This document shows positions 31,154 to 38,271 of a stretch of DNA of 38,271 bases, piece by piece; positions within the stretch are counted from its first letter, which is position 1; every line of letters begins with the position of its first letter. Both the position numbers and the translations under genes were made by a program. The stretch comes from Sporosarcina sp. ACRSM (lineage in GTDB: Bacteria > Bacillota > Bacilli > Bacillales_A > Planococcaceae), in contig NZ_JAKRNU010000020.1 in NCBI RefSeq assembly GCF_022346545.1, positions 1 through 38,271 on the forward strand, in the 5' to 3' direction. The notes below the pieces were generated by a model, which searched no databases, had not been told where the DNA came from, and saw only the letters and a list, made by a program, of their open reading frames with translations.

Positions 31154-32358
31154 CATTCATCTCTGATTTCCATTTCATCGTCCTGTTCACCTTGCTTGAC
31201 CTCAACTTTCCAAACAGCTTTTTCTTCATCAAACGCAATAGAGCGAATGATCATCCAGCCGTCTGACTTCTTTTTTGTAATTTCAATCACTTTTTCAATC
31301 ACTTCTGATTCTGAGAGCTTCGCATTTTTCGGCTTGTACTCAGGAAGCACTTCTACATACTTCGCGCTCCCTTGTCCCGGATAAGAATGCAAAATAAAAC
31401 CAGTAACCTCCACCTTAACCCGCTGACCCACTTTTAACTCTTCGGCTGCATTTGGATATGTGAAAAACACCGCATCATAAAAATCTTCCCCGCTCCCATT
31501 CGAATTGAAATTCTTTGGCATTGTGTCGACAACAAGCATTTTTTCATTATCAACCTGCATAACGTACGTCCCTTCCTTCGAAGGAGTTTCCGTAAATGGC
31601 CGATCTGGGTACGTCGTTGTTGGCTCGCCAGGTTCCGCAACTAGTCTTCCTTGCTGTTCGAAATGAATGGTGTAACCTGCAAACTGTTTTCTCAGATCCG
31701 CCTGTTGTTCTTCTTTTAAGAAGTCATGAGCAATTTCAATATTGCCTGTCTTCGTATCTGTAGAAATACCAAACGATCCGCGTCCGGATTGCATCGGCTT
31801 AAGTGCATTCAACACGTCCTCTTGCAAGAGCTCCAAGTCCATTTCCGCGTAATCGCTACGATAAAAATAAATCGGCTTCGCTAGAATCTCTCCGGCATCC
31901 ACTTTCGCTTGTAATATTTTTTGCAATTCATCAAGACGGTCATCAGGTTCTTTTATTCCAATCCAAACGCCAGACTGTTCCGCACCTTGGGACTGATTTT
32001 CTATAAATAAAACGCCTTCTTTTCGGAATGCTCCATGACTACCATATACTGTTTCGATCGCGTCTGACACGGCTAAAGCTTCAATTGATTGAACTGCCAT
32101 ATCTTCCTCAAGTTCCACCGATGGCTCACCGTAGAACCCACTTTTAAAATCATCACTTTCCAGTTGTTTCTTTGCCGCTGCGTCCCGTATTGGCGTTTCG
32201 GTCGCCGTCTGCTCAAGTTCTGCAATAATTTCTCGCTCACTGACAGCTTTTTTATTGCTCTGTAATGTAAGGTGTTCCTGATCATTTTCAGCGGTTCCAC
32301 ATGCGGCAAAAAAGATTGAAACGCTTGCAATCAGTACGAATCCCATTCTTTTCTTCAT
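31153..32358 (-). CDS. Lipoprotein with C-terminal DUF3221-like domain
   Basis: A 401-residue secreted lipoprotein. The signal ends in a lipobox FAAC (Cys20). The middle region (about residues 45-250) is acidic and unrecognised, with repeated short amphipathic helices. The C-terminal part (about 265-360), with YVMQVDNEKMLVVD, FYDAVFFTYPNA and GFILHSYPGQGSAKYVE, matches the DUF3221 (YobA-like) small beta-barrel as I remember it. Function is unknown. The gene stands alone, with a terminator directly after it. A dyad, CTAACT-N7-AGTTAG at 32373-32391, lies just ahead of the start. Confidence 0.75.
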   Translation of the reverse strand: MKKRMGFVLIASVSIFFAACGTAENDQEHLTLQSNKKAVSEREIIAELEQTATETPIRDAAAKKQLESDDFKSGFYGEPSVELEEDMAVQSIEALAVSDAIETVYGSHGAFRKEGVLFIENQSQGAEQSGVWIGIKEPDDRLDELQKILQAKVDAGEILAKPIYFYRSDYAEMDLELLQEDVLNALKPMQSGRGSFGISTDTKTGNIEIAHDFLKEEQQADLRKQFAGYTIHFEQQGRLVAEPGEPTTTYPDRPFTETPSKEGTYVMQVDNEKMLVVDTMPKNFNSNGSGEDFYDAVFFTYPNAAEELKVGQRVKVEVTGFILHSYPGQGSAKYVEVLPEYKPKNAKLSESEVIEKVIEITKKKSDGWMIIRSIAFDEEKAVWKVEVKQGEQDDEMEIRDE

Positions 32359-32487
32359 TTCTTCGCCCCCCTCTAACTTATATTGAGTTAGTCGGCTTGG
32401 AAGTTGTTTAGTTTCATCTACATACTTTTTAAAGAGTCCGATATAATCGTGGTTTTACCGCATTTGAATACCTCTCCCATATCAATC

Positions 32488-32536
32488 AAAAAAGCACCGT
32501 GCTGTAGGACAATCCAACATTGCCCTGCGACACGGT
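32488..32536 (-). terminator. Terminator of the iron-siderophore permease operon
   Basis: ACCGTGCTGTAGG (32496-32508) pairs with CCTGCGACACGGT (32524-32536) with one mismatch, then U6 on the minus strand. Confidence 0.85.
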
Positions 32537-32549
32537 ACACTTTCAATGC

Positions 32550-34544
32550 CTATCTTACTTTCACTTGCCCACTTTTCTTTAATAAATACAGCAAATATGG
32601 TGCACCGACTATGGAAACGAGTAAGCCGGCCGGAACCTCGTTGGGTGCCAGTACATAACGTCCTAAAAAATCTGCCGCCAATAACAGCATGCCACCAAGC
32701 AAAATACTGACCGGGAAAACGGCTTGGTGCTTGATGCCAACAATCCGCCTCGCGGCATGCGGAGCGAGCAAACCGATAAAACCGATCGTTCCGACAATCG
32801 AAACGCTGATCGCGGAGATGATCACTCCAACAATAATCATCCATAAACGGAGTCTGCTTGTATGGATACCAAAACCGATCGCCACTTCTTCCCCGAAAAT
32901 TAACGCATCATACGTCCTTGAGAAATAATAAATAAGTGGCAATAAAATAATGCCCGTGACAAGCGCCATCCATACATGATCCCATGAACTCCCATACGTA
33001 CTCCCAGACAGCCATGTCAATGCTTGTGCTGCATACAGTTTGGATTTAACCATGAGGATTTGAATGATTGCGGAACAGACAGCCGAGATTGAAACGCCGA
33101 TTAATAGAAGCGTAACAGGCTGAAAACCGCCTCGGGAACTACAGGTCAGAATGAGTCCCATCACGACAAAAGCCCCTGCAACTGCACCGATCGGTACAAA
33201 TAAATACGCTAAACCCGGAAACAGAATCATGAACAGCATCGCCGTCATCCCTGCACCGGAGGTCACCCCTAACACGGATGCATCTGCAAGCGGATTTCGC
33301 AAAACCGATTGAAACAGAACGCCTCCGGCAGCCATAAGCATCCCTACCAAGAAACTGACGAGAATACGCGGTACGCGGAAATTCCATACGTATGCATTAT
33401 GCGCGAGCTCTTGTCCAAGCAAATGAAACGGCGTAAATTCGGTCCCGCCAAACCGCAAACTGACGACAAATAGACAAATGGTGATAATCAATAAGACACC
33501 ATAAACGAGTCCCTTTTTCGGAAATAAAACATGCCCGCCCAATGGAGAGGATTTCCCCCGGACGGAACGCCCCATTTTCATCGCTAAATATACAATACAA
33601 GGACCGCCAATAAGAGCAGTCATAGCGCCAACCGGTAATTCCGATGTCTGAGAAATAATCCGTACCAATATATCCGCACTAACGAGAAGCAAAGCCCCCA
33701 CAACAATATTGCCTAGGATCATGGAAAAATGTAACCGCAATCCGAGTAACCGAACGACATGGGGAGCGATAATACCGACAAAACCGATCGGCCCGACTAC
33801 CGCGACTGTAATAGCCGCTAGGAAAATGGCGGCTAGCCAACCGACGAGCTTGATCAACCCGACCTTTTCACCAATTCCAATCGCGGCCTCCTCATTCAAT
33901 AATAAAACATCCAGTTTACGACTAATCGCCAGCGTAATGAGGAGCACGATGCCAATCCATGGCCATGCAAATTGAACGCCTGACCAATCTAATTGAAGCA
34001 AAGTCCCCGATCCCCATAAAAACAAACCTGATGCTTCATTTGCAAATAGCAGTTGCAAAGCAGCTGTGAAGGACGCAAAAAGCATGCTCACAATCATTCC
34101 TGTTAAAGCGACCCGTACGGGATCCAGCGTCTTCCCGACTAAACCCCATACGAGCATCGCAGCCACCAACCCGCCTCCAAAAGCAAGGAATAAAGGGTGC
34201 TTTCCACTGAGATGCGGAAAGAAAACCGCGAAAGCTACCACAAAGAAATAAGCTCCCGAATGAATCCCTAATGTACTTGCACTTGCCAGCGGGTTCTTTG
34301 TCATCGTTTGCATGAGCATTCCTGCAACCGCTAAGGAAGAGCCCGCCAAACATCCGATGACAAATCGCGGCAAACGGCTATGCAGCAGAAAATTTTGTTG
34401 CTGCTCATCGTGCCAAAGCCGCTGCCAAAAGTTAAAATACCCAGCAGAAGCTTGGCCTTGGCTGACATGAATCGTCCCTAATAAAATAAAGAGCAAACAA
34501 CCTAAAAAACCGATCGTAATGAATTTTCGTTTGTCATTCTTCAT
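32550..34544 (-). CDS. Fused double permease of an iron-siderophore ABC transporter (FecCD/FhuB type)
   Basis: A 664-residue permease of two FecCD halves joined head to tail, about twenty membrane helices. Each half has the conserved pattern RLPRxxxGxLxGxxLAxAGxxxQxxxxNPLA: LPRFVIGCLAGSSLAVAGML near the N terminus and VPRILVSFLVGMLMAAGGVL in the second half, and each ends near a GFIGLLAPHxxR or GFVGIIAPHVVR segment. In most Bacillales the halves are separate (FhuB/FhuG). The start ATG 34544 is two codons after the binding-protein stop; no clear ribosome site is seen, so coupling is likely. No ATPase gene is in the window. Confidence 0.9.
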   Translation of the reverse strand: MKNDKRKFITIGFLGCLLFILLGTIHVSQGQASAGYFNFWQRLWHDEQQQNFLLHSRLPRFVIGCLAGSSLAVAGMLMQTMTKNPLASASTLGIHSGAYFFVVAFAVFFPHLSGKHPLFLAFGGGLVAAMLVWGLVGKTLDPVRVALTGMIVSMLFASFTAALQLLFANEASGLFLWGSGTLLQLDWSGVQFAWPWIGIVLLITLAISRKLDVLLLNEEAAIGIGEKVGLIKLVGWLAAIFLAAITVAVVGPIGFVGIIAPHVVRLLGLRLHFSMILGNIVVGALLLVSADILVRIISQTSELPVGAMTALIGGPCIVYLAMKMGRSVRGKSSPLGGHVLFPKKGLVYGVLLIITICLFVVSLRFGGTEFTPFHLLGQELAHNAYVWNFRVPRILVSFLVGMLMAAGGVLFQSVLRNPLADASVLGVTSGAGMTAMLFMILFPGLAYLFVPIGAVAGAFVVMGLILTCSSRGGFQPVTLLLIGVSISAVCSAIIQILMVKSKLYAAQALTWLSGSTYGSSWDHVWMALVTGIILLPLIYYFSRTYDALIFGEEVAIGFGIHTSRLRLWMIIVGVIISAISVSIVGTIGFIGLLAPHAARRIVGIKHQAVFPVSILLGGMLLLAADFLGRYVLAPNEVPAGLLVSIVGAPYLLYLLKKSGQVKVR

Positions 34545-34545
34545 G

Positions 34546-35520
34546 TTATTTTTGCAATGCACGTAGTAAATTATCCACTAATGTCTCCATCGATAATACG
34601 CCCCCAAATGTCCATGTATCTCCACCGATATCATAGAGTTGCTCATTTTTGACGAAGGCTAATTCATTCCAAGCTTTATTGTTTTGCAAGTTATCGAATA
34701 GCGGGTCATCCTGTTGAACAGCATGAATGAAAAGTGCATCTTCATAATTTGAAACCCCTTCGACGTTGGCGTCAATAAAGCCCCAAGGTGCATCTGTATT
34801 GTCTTTAATCACATTTTCCAAACCTACTTTTTCAAGCACATGACTCACCATGGAGTTTTTCGTGAACAAACGGAAAGTTGGTGCTTGGTTGACTGTATAG
34901 GCTTGTGTGAACAAGAACTCCCTAGTTGGTAAATTGAGCTCATCGATTTTTTTCGCAGCTTCTGCATATTTCTCATCTAATCGTTGGATGAGTTGTTCCG
35001 CTTCTGCTTCTTTACCTAGCAGTTTTGCAGTCGTCTTAAACGAATCAAATGTGTTTTGGTACAAATCTTTCGTCACTTCTGGCGAAACCGTGTCATAGAA
35101 AATAGTCGGTGCAATTTTTGTAAGTTGATCTTGAATGGCGCCATGGTTACTGGACAGTGTAATGATCACGTCCGGATTTAGTTTGGCGATTTCTTCTAAA
35201 TTCGGCTCTTGGCGAGTCCCGACATCTACAACATCGTCCGCAATAGATTCACTAATTTTCACCCATTTGTTAAACCCTTCAATATCCGCCATGCCAACGG
35301 GTTGAACGCCTAATGCAAGCAGTTCCTCCGCAAAGTTCCATTCCAAAACGACAATCCGTTCAGGTACTTTGTCAAATGTCTCGGTTCCCAATGCATGGGT
35401 GATTTCTATTTTTTCATTCGTCTCGCTTTGATTCGAATTCGTTTGACCACTTTTCCCTTTTTCTGCACATCCTCCTAAAACGAATAGGAGTGCCAGCATT
35501 GCAAATATAAACTTCTTCAT
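34546..35520 (-). CDS. Iron-siderophore binding lipoprotein (FecB/FhuD type)
   Basis: The extracellular receptor of the iron-siderophore importer, 324 residues. Lipobox LGGC (Cys18), then the type III binding-protein pattern: RIVVLEWNFAEELLALGVQPVGMAD, EEIAKLNPDVIITLSS and a C-terminal helix. Together with the fused permease it forms an incomplete set lacking the ATPase. A sigma-A promoter with two Fur-type sites precedes it, so iron starvation would induce it. The siderophore is unknown. Confidence 0.92.
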   Translation of the reverse strand: MKKFIFAMLALLFVLGGCAEKGKSGQTNSNQSETNEKIEITHALGTETFDKVPERIVVLEWNFAEELLALGVQPVGMADIEGFNKWVKISESIADDVVDVGTRQEPNLEEIAKLNPDVIITLSSNHGAIQDQLTKIAPTIFYDTVSPEVTKDLYQNTFDSFKTTAKLLGKEAEAEQLIQRLDEKYAEAAKKIDELNLPTREFLFTQAYTVNQAPTFRLFTKNSMVSHVLEKVGLENVIKDNTDAPWGFIDANVEGVSNYEDALFIHAVQQDDPLFDNLQNNKAWNELAFVKNEQLYDIGGDTWTFGGVLSMETLVDNLLRALQK

Positions 35521-35554
35521 CTTTATTTTCCTCCGCTCTTCATTTCATTAAGAA

Positions 35555-35602
35555 TGAGAATCAATCTCAACTAATTATATTCTACTTGATTGCCATTCTC
35601 AA
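35555..35602 (-). promoter_or_regulatory. Promoter with Fur-box candidates for the iron uptake operon
   Basis: On the minus strand TTGAGA (35602-35597), 17 bases, TATAAT (35579-35574). TGAGAATCAATCTCA (35555-35569) lies at the start site and TGATTGCCATTCTCA (35587-35601) covers the -35. Both fit the 7-1-7 Fur layout TGATAAT-n-ATTATCA with a few mismatches. Confidence 0.75.
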
Positions 35603-35633
35603 TAAAATTTTTAAGTAATTTTCTGACCAACAT

Positions 35634-35683
35634 AAAAAGCGCCCCATTCTAAAACAATTTTGCATTGTTTAGAACGTAGCGCT
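35634..35683 (-). terminator. Terminator of the flavin reductase-like gene
   Basis: Long stem: AGCGCT and GTTCTAAACAAT on one side against ATTGTTTTAGAA and GCGCT on the other (35638-35683), then U5 on the minus strand. Confidence 0.85.
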
Positions 35684-35687
35684 TCTC

Positions 35688-36296
35688 TTATTTCGGTCTA
35701 TTGATTGAAAAAACTTCACCGATTTCCGCATAATCATGCCCAGCTAACCTGCTGACGGCAGCCAACCCTCTCGGATCAATTCTCCCCTTTTCATAAATGT
35801 CACTGTCTATATGGAATTGCACGATCTTGCCGATGATCAAATCACAGCTAGGAGAATCCAAATCTCCCAATTCCAAGGTATGCTCTACGACACACTCCAT
35901 CCGAATTTTGGCTTCCTTGACCCCTGGAACAGCAACTTTCAAACTCTCGATGGGCGTCAATTTTGCCAGTTCAACTTCACTTCGATCAGGCGGGAGAGTG
36001 GCGGCTGTTTCATTGACCTGTCCAACATTTTGTTCGTCCACAATATGGACGACGAATTCTTTGGATGCGAGAATATTTCTCGCTGTATCCTTTTGATTTC
36101 CCTCCAATCGTTGGATCGACAATGAAATTAGCGGCGGATTGGCGGATACAATATTAAAATAACTAAACGGTGCCCCATTCACTACCCCATCCTTGGAAAG
36201 AGTCGTAACGAAAGCGATTGGCCTTGGAATAATACTCCCTATCAAAAACTTATAATTTTCTCTTTCGGTCTGTTGAGCCGGATCAATCGAAAGCAT
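35688..36296 (-). CDS. Flavin reductase-like FMN-binding protein
   Basis: A 202-residue protein of the flavin reductase-like family (YwrF branch). The N-terminal SIIPRPIAFVTTLSKDGVVNGAPFSYFNIVSANPPLISLSI is the FMN-binding stretch, and the mid part reads ARNILASKEFVVHIVDE. Some relatives reduce FMN or bind it for a partner oxygenase; the substrate here is unknown. The second ATG, 36296, is chosen because AAGGA lies 9 bases upstream; the first ATG (36305) abuts it. It lies alone, divergent from a DUF2975 gene. Confidence 0.88.
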   Translation of the reverse strand: MLSIDPAQQTERENYKFLIGSIIPRPIAFVTTLSKDGVVNGAPFSYFNIVSANPPLISLSIQRLEGNQKDTARNILASKEFVVHIVDEQNVGQVNETAATLPPDRSEVELAKLTPIESLKVAVPGVKEAKIRMECVVEHTLELGDLDSPSCDLIIGKIVQFHIDSDIYEKGRIDPRGLAAVSRLAGHDYAEIGEVFSINRPK

Positions 36297-36519
36297 TGCA
36301 ACCATTCCTTTCTATTGTCCTCTGTCTGAGGGAATTCATATTAGGTCCATTATATCTCTCATACCTCTACATAATCAGCGAGGAATGAACCTTTCATTTT
36401 ATCTCCAATTCGAGATAATTGTATAGGAAAACTGTTAGAGTTGTCTATCTTTTTGTATACACTCTATGCTGCTCCCTTCTCATGACAACAAAAATTTTAC
36501 CCTTTTCAATATTTTTTTA

Positions 36520-36558
36520 TTGTAAAACGATAAAATACGTGTTAAATTCAATTTAACA
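36520..36558 (+). promoter_or_regulatory. Promoter of the DUF2975-HTH-DUF817 operon with an operator-like palindrome
   Basis: TTGTAA (36520-36525), a 17-base spacer and TAATTT-like TAAATT (36543-36548). TGTTAAAT-TCA-ATTTAACA (36540-36558) is a perfect 8-bp dyad that covers the -10. The small HTH protein encoded two genes downstream is the likely binder. Confidence 0.7.
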
Positions 36559-36580
36559 ATAAATCAGCGAGGTGCTTTTT

Positions 36581-37063
36581 ATGAAACAAGGAACAACCCT
36601 ATTTTTAAAAATAGCCGTTATTCTTATCGGACTCCCCATTCTTGCTTTGTGCGTCTTTTTGGTGCCCGAGCTTGCGAATTTTGCAGCGGAATTGTATCCA
36701 GACATCGCCTTAATGAAATATTACGTTTATCTTGATCTGTATGCAGCAGCGATCCCTTTTTATATTGCACTGTATCAAGCATTTAAACTGCTAAGCTATA
36801 TTGACAAGAATAAAGCCTTCTCGGCATTATCGGTAAAAGCTTTAAGGAATATAAAACGCTGTGCAATCGCAATTAGCATTATCTATGTCCTCGGCATGCC
36901 CCTCTTTTATCTCATAGCGGAGGTAGACGATGCCCCTGGATTCATCGTCATCGGGATGGTCATTATTTTTGCTTCAATGGTCATTGCGGTCTTTGCTGCG
37001 GCCCTCCAAAAACTATTACAAGAAGCAATTGAAATAAAATCAGAAAATGATTTAACGGTCTGA
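36581..37063 (+). CDS. DUF2975 membrane protein
   Basis: A 160-residue protein with about four hydrophobic helices (near residues 7-28, 43-64, 90-112 and 126-145 of this start). Features match the DUF2975 family, whose members are usually paired with a small YozG-type HTH regulator, as here. ATG 36581 follows GAGGTG by 6 bases; the ATG at 36572 precedes that site. Function is unknown. It is the first gene of a three-gene operon. Confidence 0.8.
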   Translation: MKQGTTLFLKIAVILIGLPILALCVFLVPELANFAAELYPDIALMKYYVYLDLYAAAIPFYIALYQAFKLLSYIDKNKAFSALSVKALRNIKRCAIAISIIYVLGMPLFYLIAEVDDAPGFIVIGMVIIFASMVIAVFAAALQKLLQEAIEIKSENDLTV

Positions 37064-37073
37064 GGTGAAAACA

Positions 37074-37283
37074 ATGGCGATTATCATTCATATTGACGTA
37101 ATGCTGGCTAAACGGAAAATGAGCGTCACCGAACTTTCAGAGAAGGTTGGCATCACGATGGCCAATCTTTCCATATTGAAAAATGGAAAGGCGAAGGCCA
37201 TTCGATTATCTACTTTAGAAGCGATTTGCAAGGCTTTAGACTGCCAACCCGGCGATATTTTAGAATACAGAAGTGATGATTGA
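37074..37283 (+). CDS. Small YozG-type HTH (XRE/Cro-like) regulator
   Basis: A 69-residue one-domain helix-turn-helix protein: LAKRKMSVTELSEKVGITMANLSILKNGKAKAIRLSTLEAICKALDCQPGDILEY is almost the whole protein. It lies 10 bases downstream of the DUF2975 gene and probably represses that operon. GAGGTG is 6 bases upstream of ATG 37074. Relatives are encoded next to DUF2975 membrane proteins in many Firmicutes. Confidence 0.9.
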   Translation: MAIIIHIDVMLAKRKMSVTELSEKVGITMANLSILKNGKAKAIRLSTLEAICKALDCQPGDILEYRSDD

Positions 37284-37303
37284 GAAATCGAGGTGACTGA
37301 CAC

Positions 37304-38125
37304 ATGCAAGTAACGATCCAGAATGATTCTCAGAAAAAAACGTTGAAAGTACGAATGTTGAGCGCGCTCAAACAACTTGTTCGTTTTGGTTGGGAACAGG
37401 CTCTATCCTGCTTGTTCCCTGTCGTTATTTTTGCCTCTTTAGCTTTGACTAAAGTCATGCCCCTTCCGTTCCTGCCGCGGTATGATTGGCTGCTCATCAT
37501 TTGCCTCCTCATGCAGTGGTGGATGGTACATTCTGGGCTTGAAACACGGGATGAACTAAAGGTAATCACCTTATTTCACTTGATTGGACTCGCCCTTGAA
37601 ATTTTCAAAACACATATGGGCTCCTGGTCTTATCCGGAGGAAGGTTACTTCAAAATTTTCGGTGTCCCTTTGTACAGCGGATTCATGTATGCAAGTGTGG
37701 CAAGTTATCTTTGCCAGGCATGGAGAAGGTTGAATGTCGACCTAGTGAAGTGGCCGCCCTTTTTGGTAGTGGTCCCTCTTACAGCAGCGATTTATTTGAA
37801 TTTTTTCACCCACCATTATTGGATTGACATTCGTTGGTGGTTAGCTGCACTTGTCATAATTGTCTTTTGGCGATCATGGGTCACATACGAAGTAAATGGA
37901 AAATGTTATCGTATGCCACTTGCATTTTCTTTTATACTAATCGGATTTTTTATATGGATTGCCGAAAATATCGCAACGTTCTTTGGTGCTTGGGAATATC
38001 CAAACCAAACCGCTGCATGGAGTCTTGTCCATCTAGGTAAAGTAAGTTCATGGGTTTTATTAGTCATTGTCAGCTTTCTGATTGTCGCGACGTTGAAGCT
38101 AGTGAAAGGAAAAAAGGAATTGTAA
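37304..38125 (+). CDS. DUF817 membrane protein (YoaT-like)
   Basis: A 273-residue integral membrane protein with about eight hydrophobic segments. HMGSWSYPEEGYFKIFGVPLYSGFMYASVASYLCQAWRR near the middle and AENIATFFGAWEYPNQ near the end match the DUF817 family (YoaT of B. subtilis) from memory. Role unknown. GAGGTG is 8 bases upstream of the ATG, and the gene starts 21 bases after the HTH stop, completing the operon. Its stop lies 14 bases before a possible mobile-element end. Confidence 0.85.
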   Translation: MQVTIQNDSQKKTLKVRMLSALKQLVRFGWEQALSCLFPVVIFASLALTKVMPLPFLPRYDWLLIICLLMQWWMVHSGLETRDELKVITLFHLIGLALEIFKTHMGSWSYPEEGYFKIFGVPLYSGFMYASVASYLCQAWRRLNVDLVKWPPFLVVVPLTAAIYLNFFTHHYWIDIRWWLAALVIIVFWRSWVTYEVNGKCYRMPLAFSFILIGFFIWIAENIATFFGAWEYPNQTAAWSLVHLGKVSSWVLLVIVSFLIVATLKLVKGKKEL

Positions 38126-38139
38126 AAGATAATTTCATG

Positions 38140-38271
38140 AACCTCCCCCACTTAAAACGTTCCGTTTTTGAAGTGGGGGTTTCCTACCAAATGAATGGAA
38201 ATGCTCCAGCAAAGAATGTGGGTGGCACGTTCTTTTTACGGGAATTCGTAGGAGTCGGTTTCATTCACTAC
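38140..38271 (-). mobile_element. Possible IS200/IS605-type right end (partial)
   Basis: AACCTCCCCCACTT (38140-38153) pairs with AAGTGGGGGTTT (38171-38182) in one long hairpin with an inner AAAACG/CGTTTT, 15 bases past DUF817. Subterminal GC-rich hairpins with this CCCCCAC/GTGGGGG look belong to IS200/IS605 ends, where a TnpB guide RNA ends. It could equally be a terminator for the DUF817 operon. Confidence 0.35.
38236..38271 (-). CDS. Possible C-terminal fragment of a TnpB-like transposase (edge)
   Basis: The minus-strand frame enters at the window edge and reads VVNETDSYEFP then TAA (38238-38236), shortly upstream of the hairpin. This is only 11 residues, and I cannot prove it; the position just before an IS200/IS605-like end is the sole argument. 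Confidence 0.2.
   Translation of the reverse strand, partial: VVNETDSYEFP

Noticed and set aside
1..38271. CRISPR arrays, rRNA or tRNA genes
   Set aside because: No regularly spaced direct repeats, no conserved rRNA stretches and no cloverleaf with CCA-type end found by eye; a tRNA scan would be decisive.

Overview
The window looks like chromosome from a low-GC Gram-positive member of the Bacillales. The evidence is strong AGGAGG-type ribosome sites, sigma-A promoters, a T-box leader, lipoboxes, YqeY, Dat, and DppA- and Yfi-like genes. A Sporosarcina-like or other Planococcaceae genome is my best guess; that is inference from overall style. No rRNA, tRNA or CRISPR array was seen. Both window edges appear to lie in insertion sequences: an IS3-family left end at the start (fairly clear) and a possible IS200/IS605-type end at the finish (tentative).

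Region by region. (1) 1-681 is repeat-rich: the IS3 end, a broken small ORF carrying two GGA-loop hairpins, a branched dyad element and two strong palindromes. (2) 682-2545 is proS (archaeal/eukaryotic-type ProRS, minus strand) with its promoter, a tRNA-Pro T-box leader and a ~120-bp dispersed-type repeat inserted in the leader. (3) 2649-5747 carries two convergent TauE/SafE-type exporters, a small unknown gene and a BASS-family Na+ symporter. (4) 5857-7125 is a membrane diguanylate cyclase divergent from a MarR-type regulator, with a palindrome in the shared promoter region. (5) 7234-11256 is a padR plus heterodimeric ABC exporter operon, followed by an NAD(P)-binding protein and a probable remnant of a holin-like type I toxin locus.

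(6) 12335-22901 is the centrepiece: a ten-gene minus-strand cluster. In transcription order it is an AnsA/ReAV-type asparaginase, GsiB-like binding protein, GsiC-like and GsiD-like permeases, two Opp/Dpp ATPases, an unusual regulator, D-amino acid transaminase (dat), M55 D-aminopeptidase (dppA) and an S58/P1 (DmpA-type) aminopeptidase. Together these could import unusual peptides, cut D- or beta/isoaspartyl-linked residues and feed the amino acids into metabolism. The regulator joins a sensor-like domain usually seen in sigma-54 activators to a winged helix, with no AAA+ ATPase.

(7) 23443-26658 holds a catalase, divergent from an ogt-AlkD alkylation-repair pair, then yqeY. (8) 26734-30894 is a sigma-54 module: a PAS-AAA+-HTH activator, a near-consensus -24/-12 promoter with an upstream palindrome, a ureohydrolase (agmatinase/guanidinobutyrase type) and an SSS-family symporter. 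(9) 31153-35602 has a DUF3221 lipoprotein and a Fur-type iron-siderophore uptake pair (binding protein plus fused double permease, no ATPase in the window). (10) 35688-38125 has a flavin reductase-like protein and a DUF2975/HTH/DUF817 operon whose promoter carries an operator-like palindrome.
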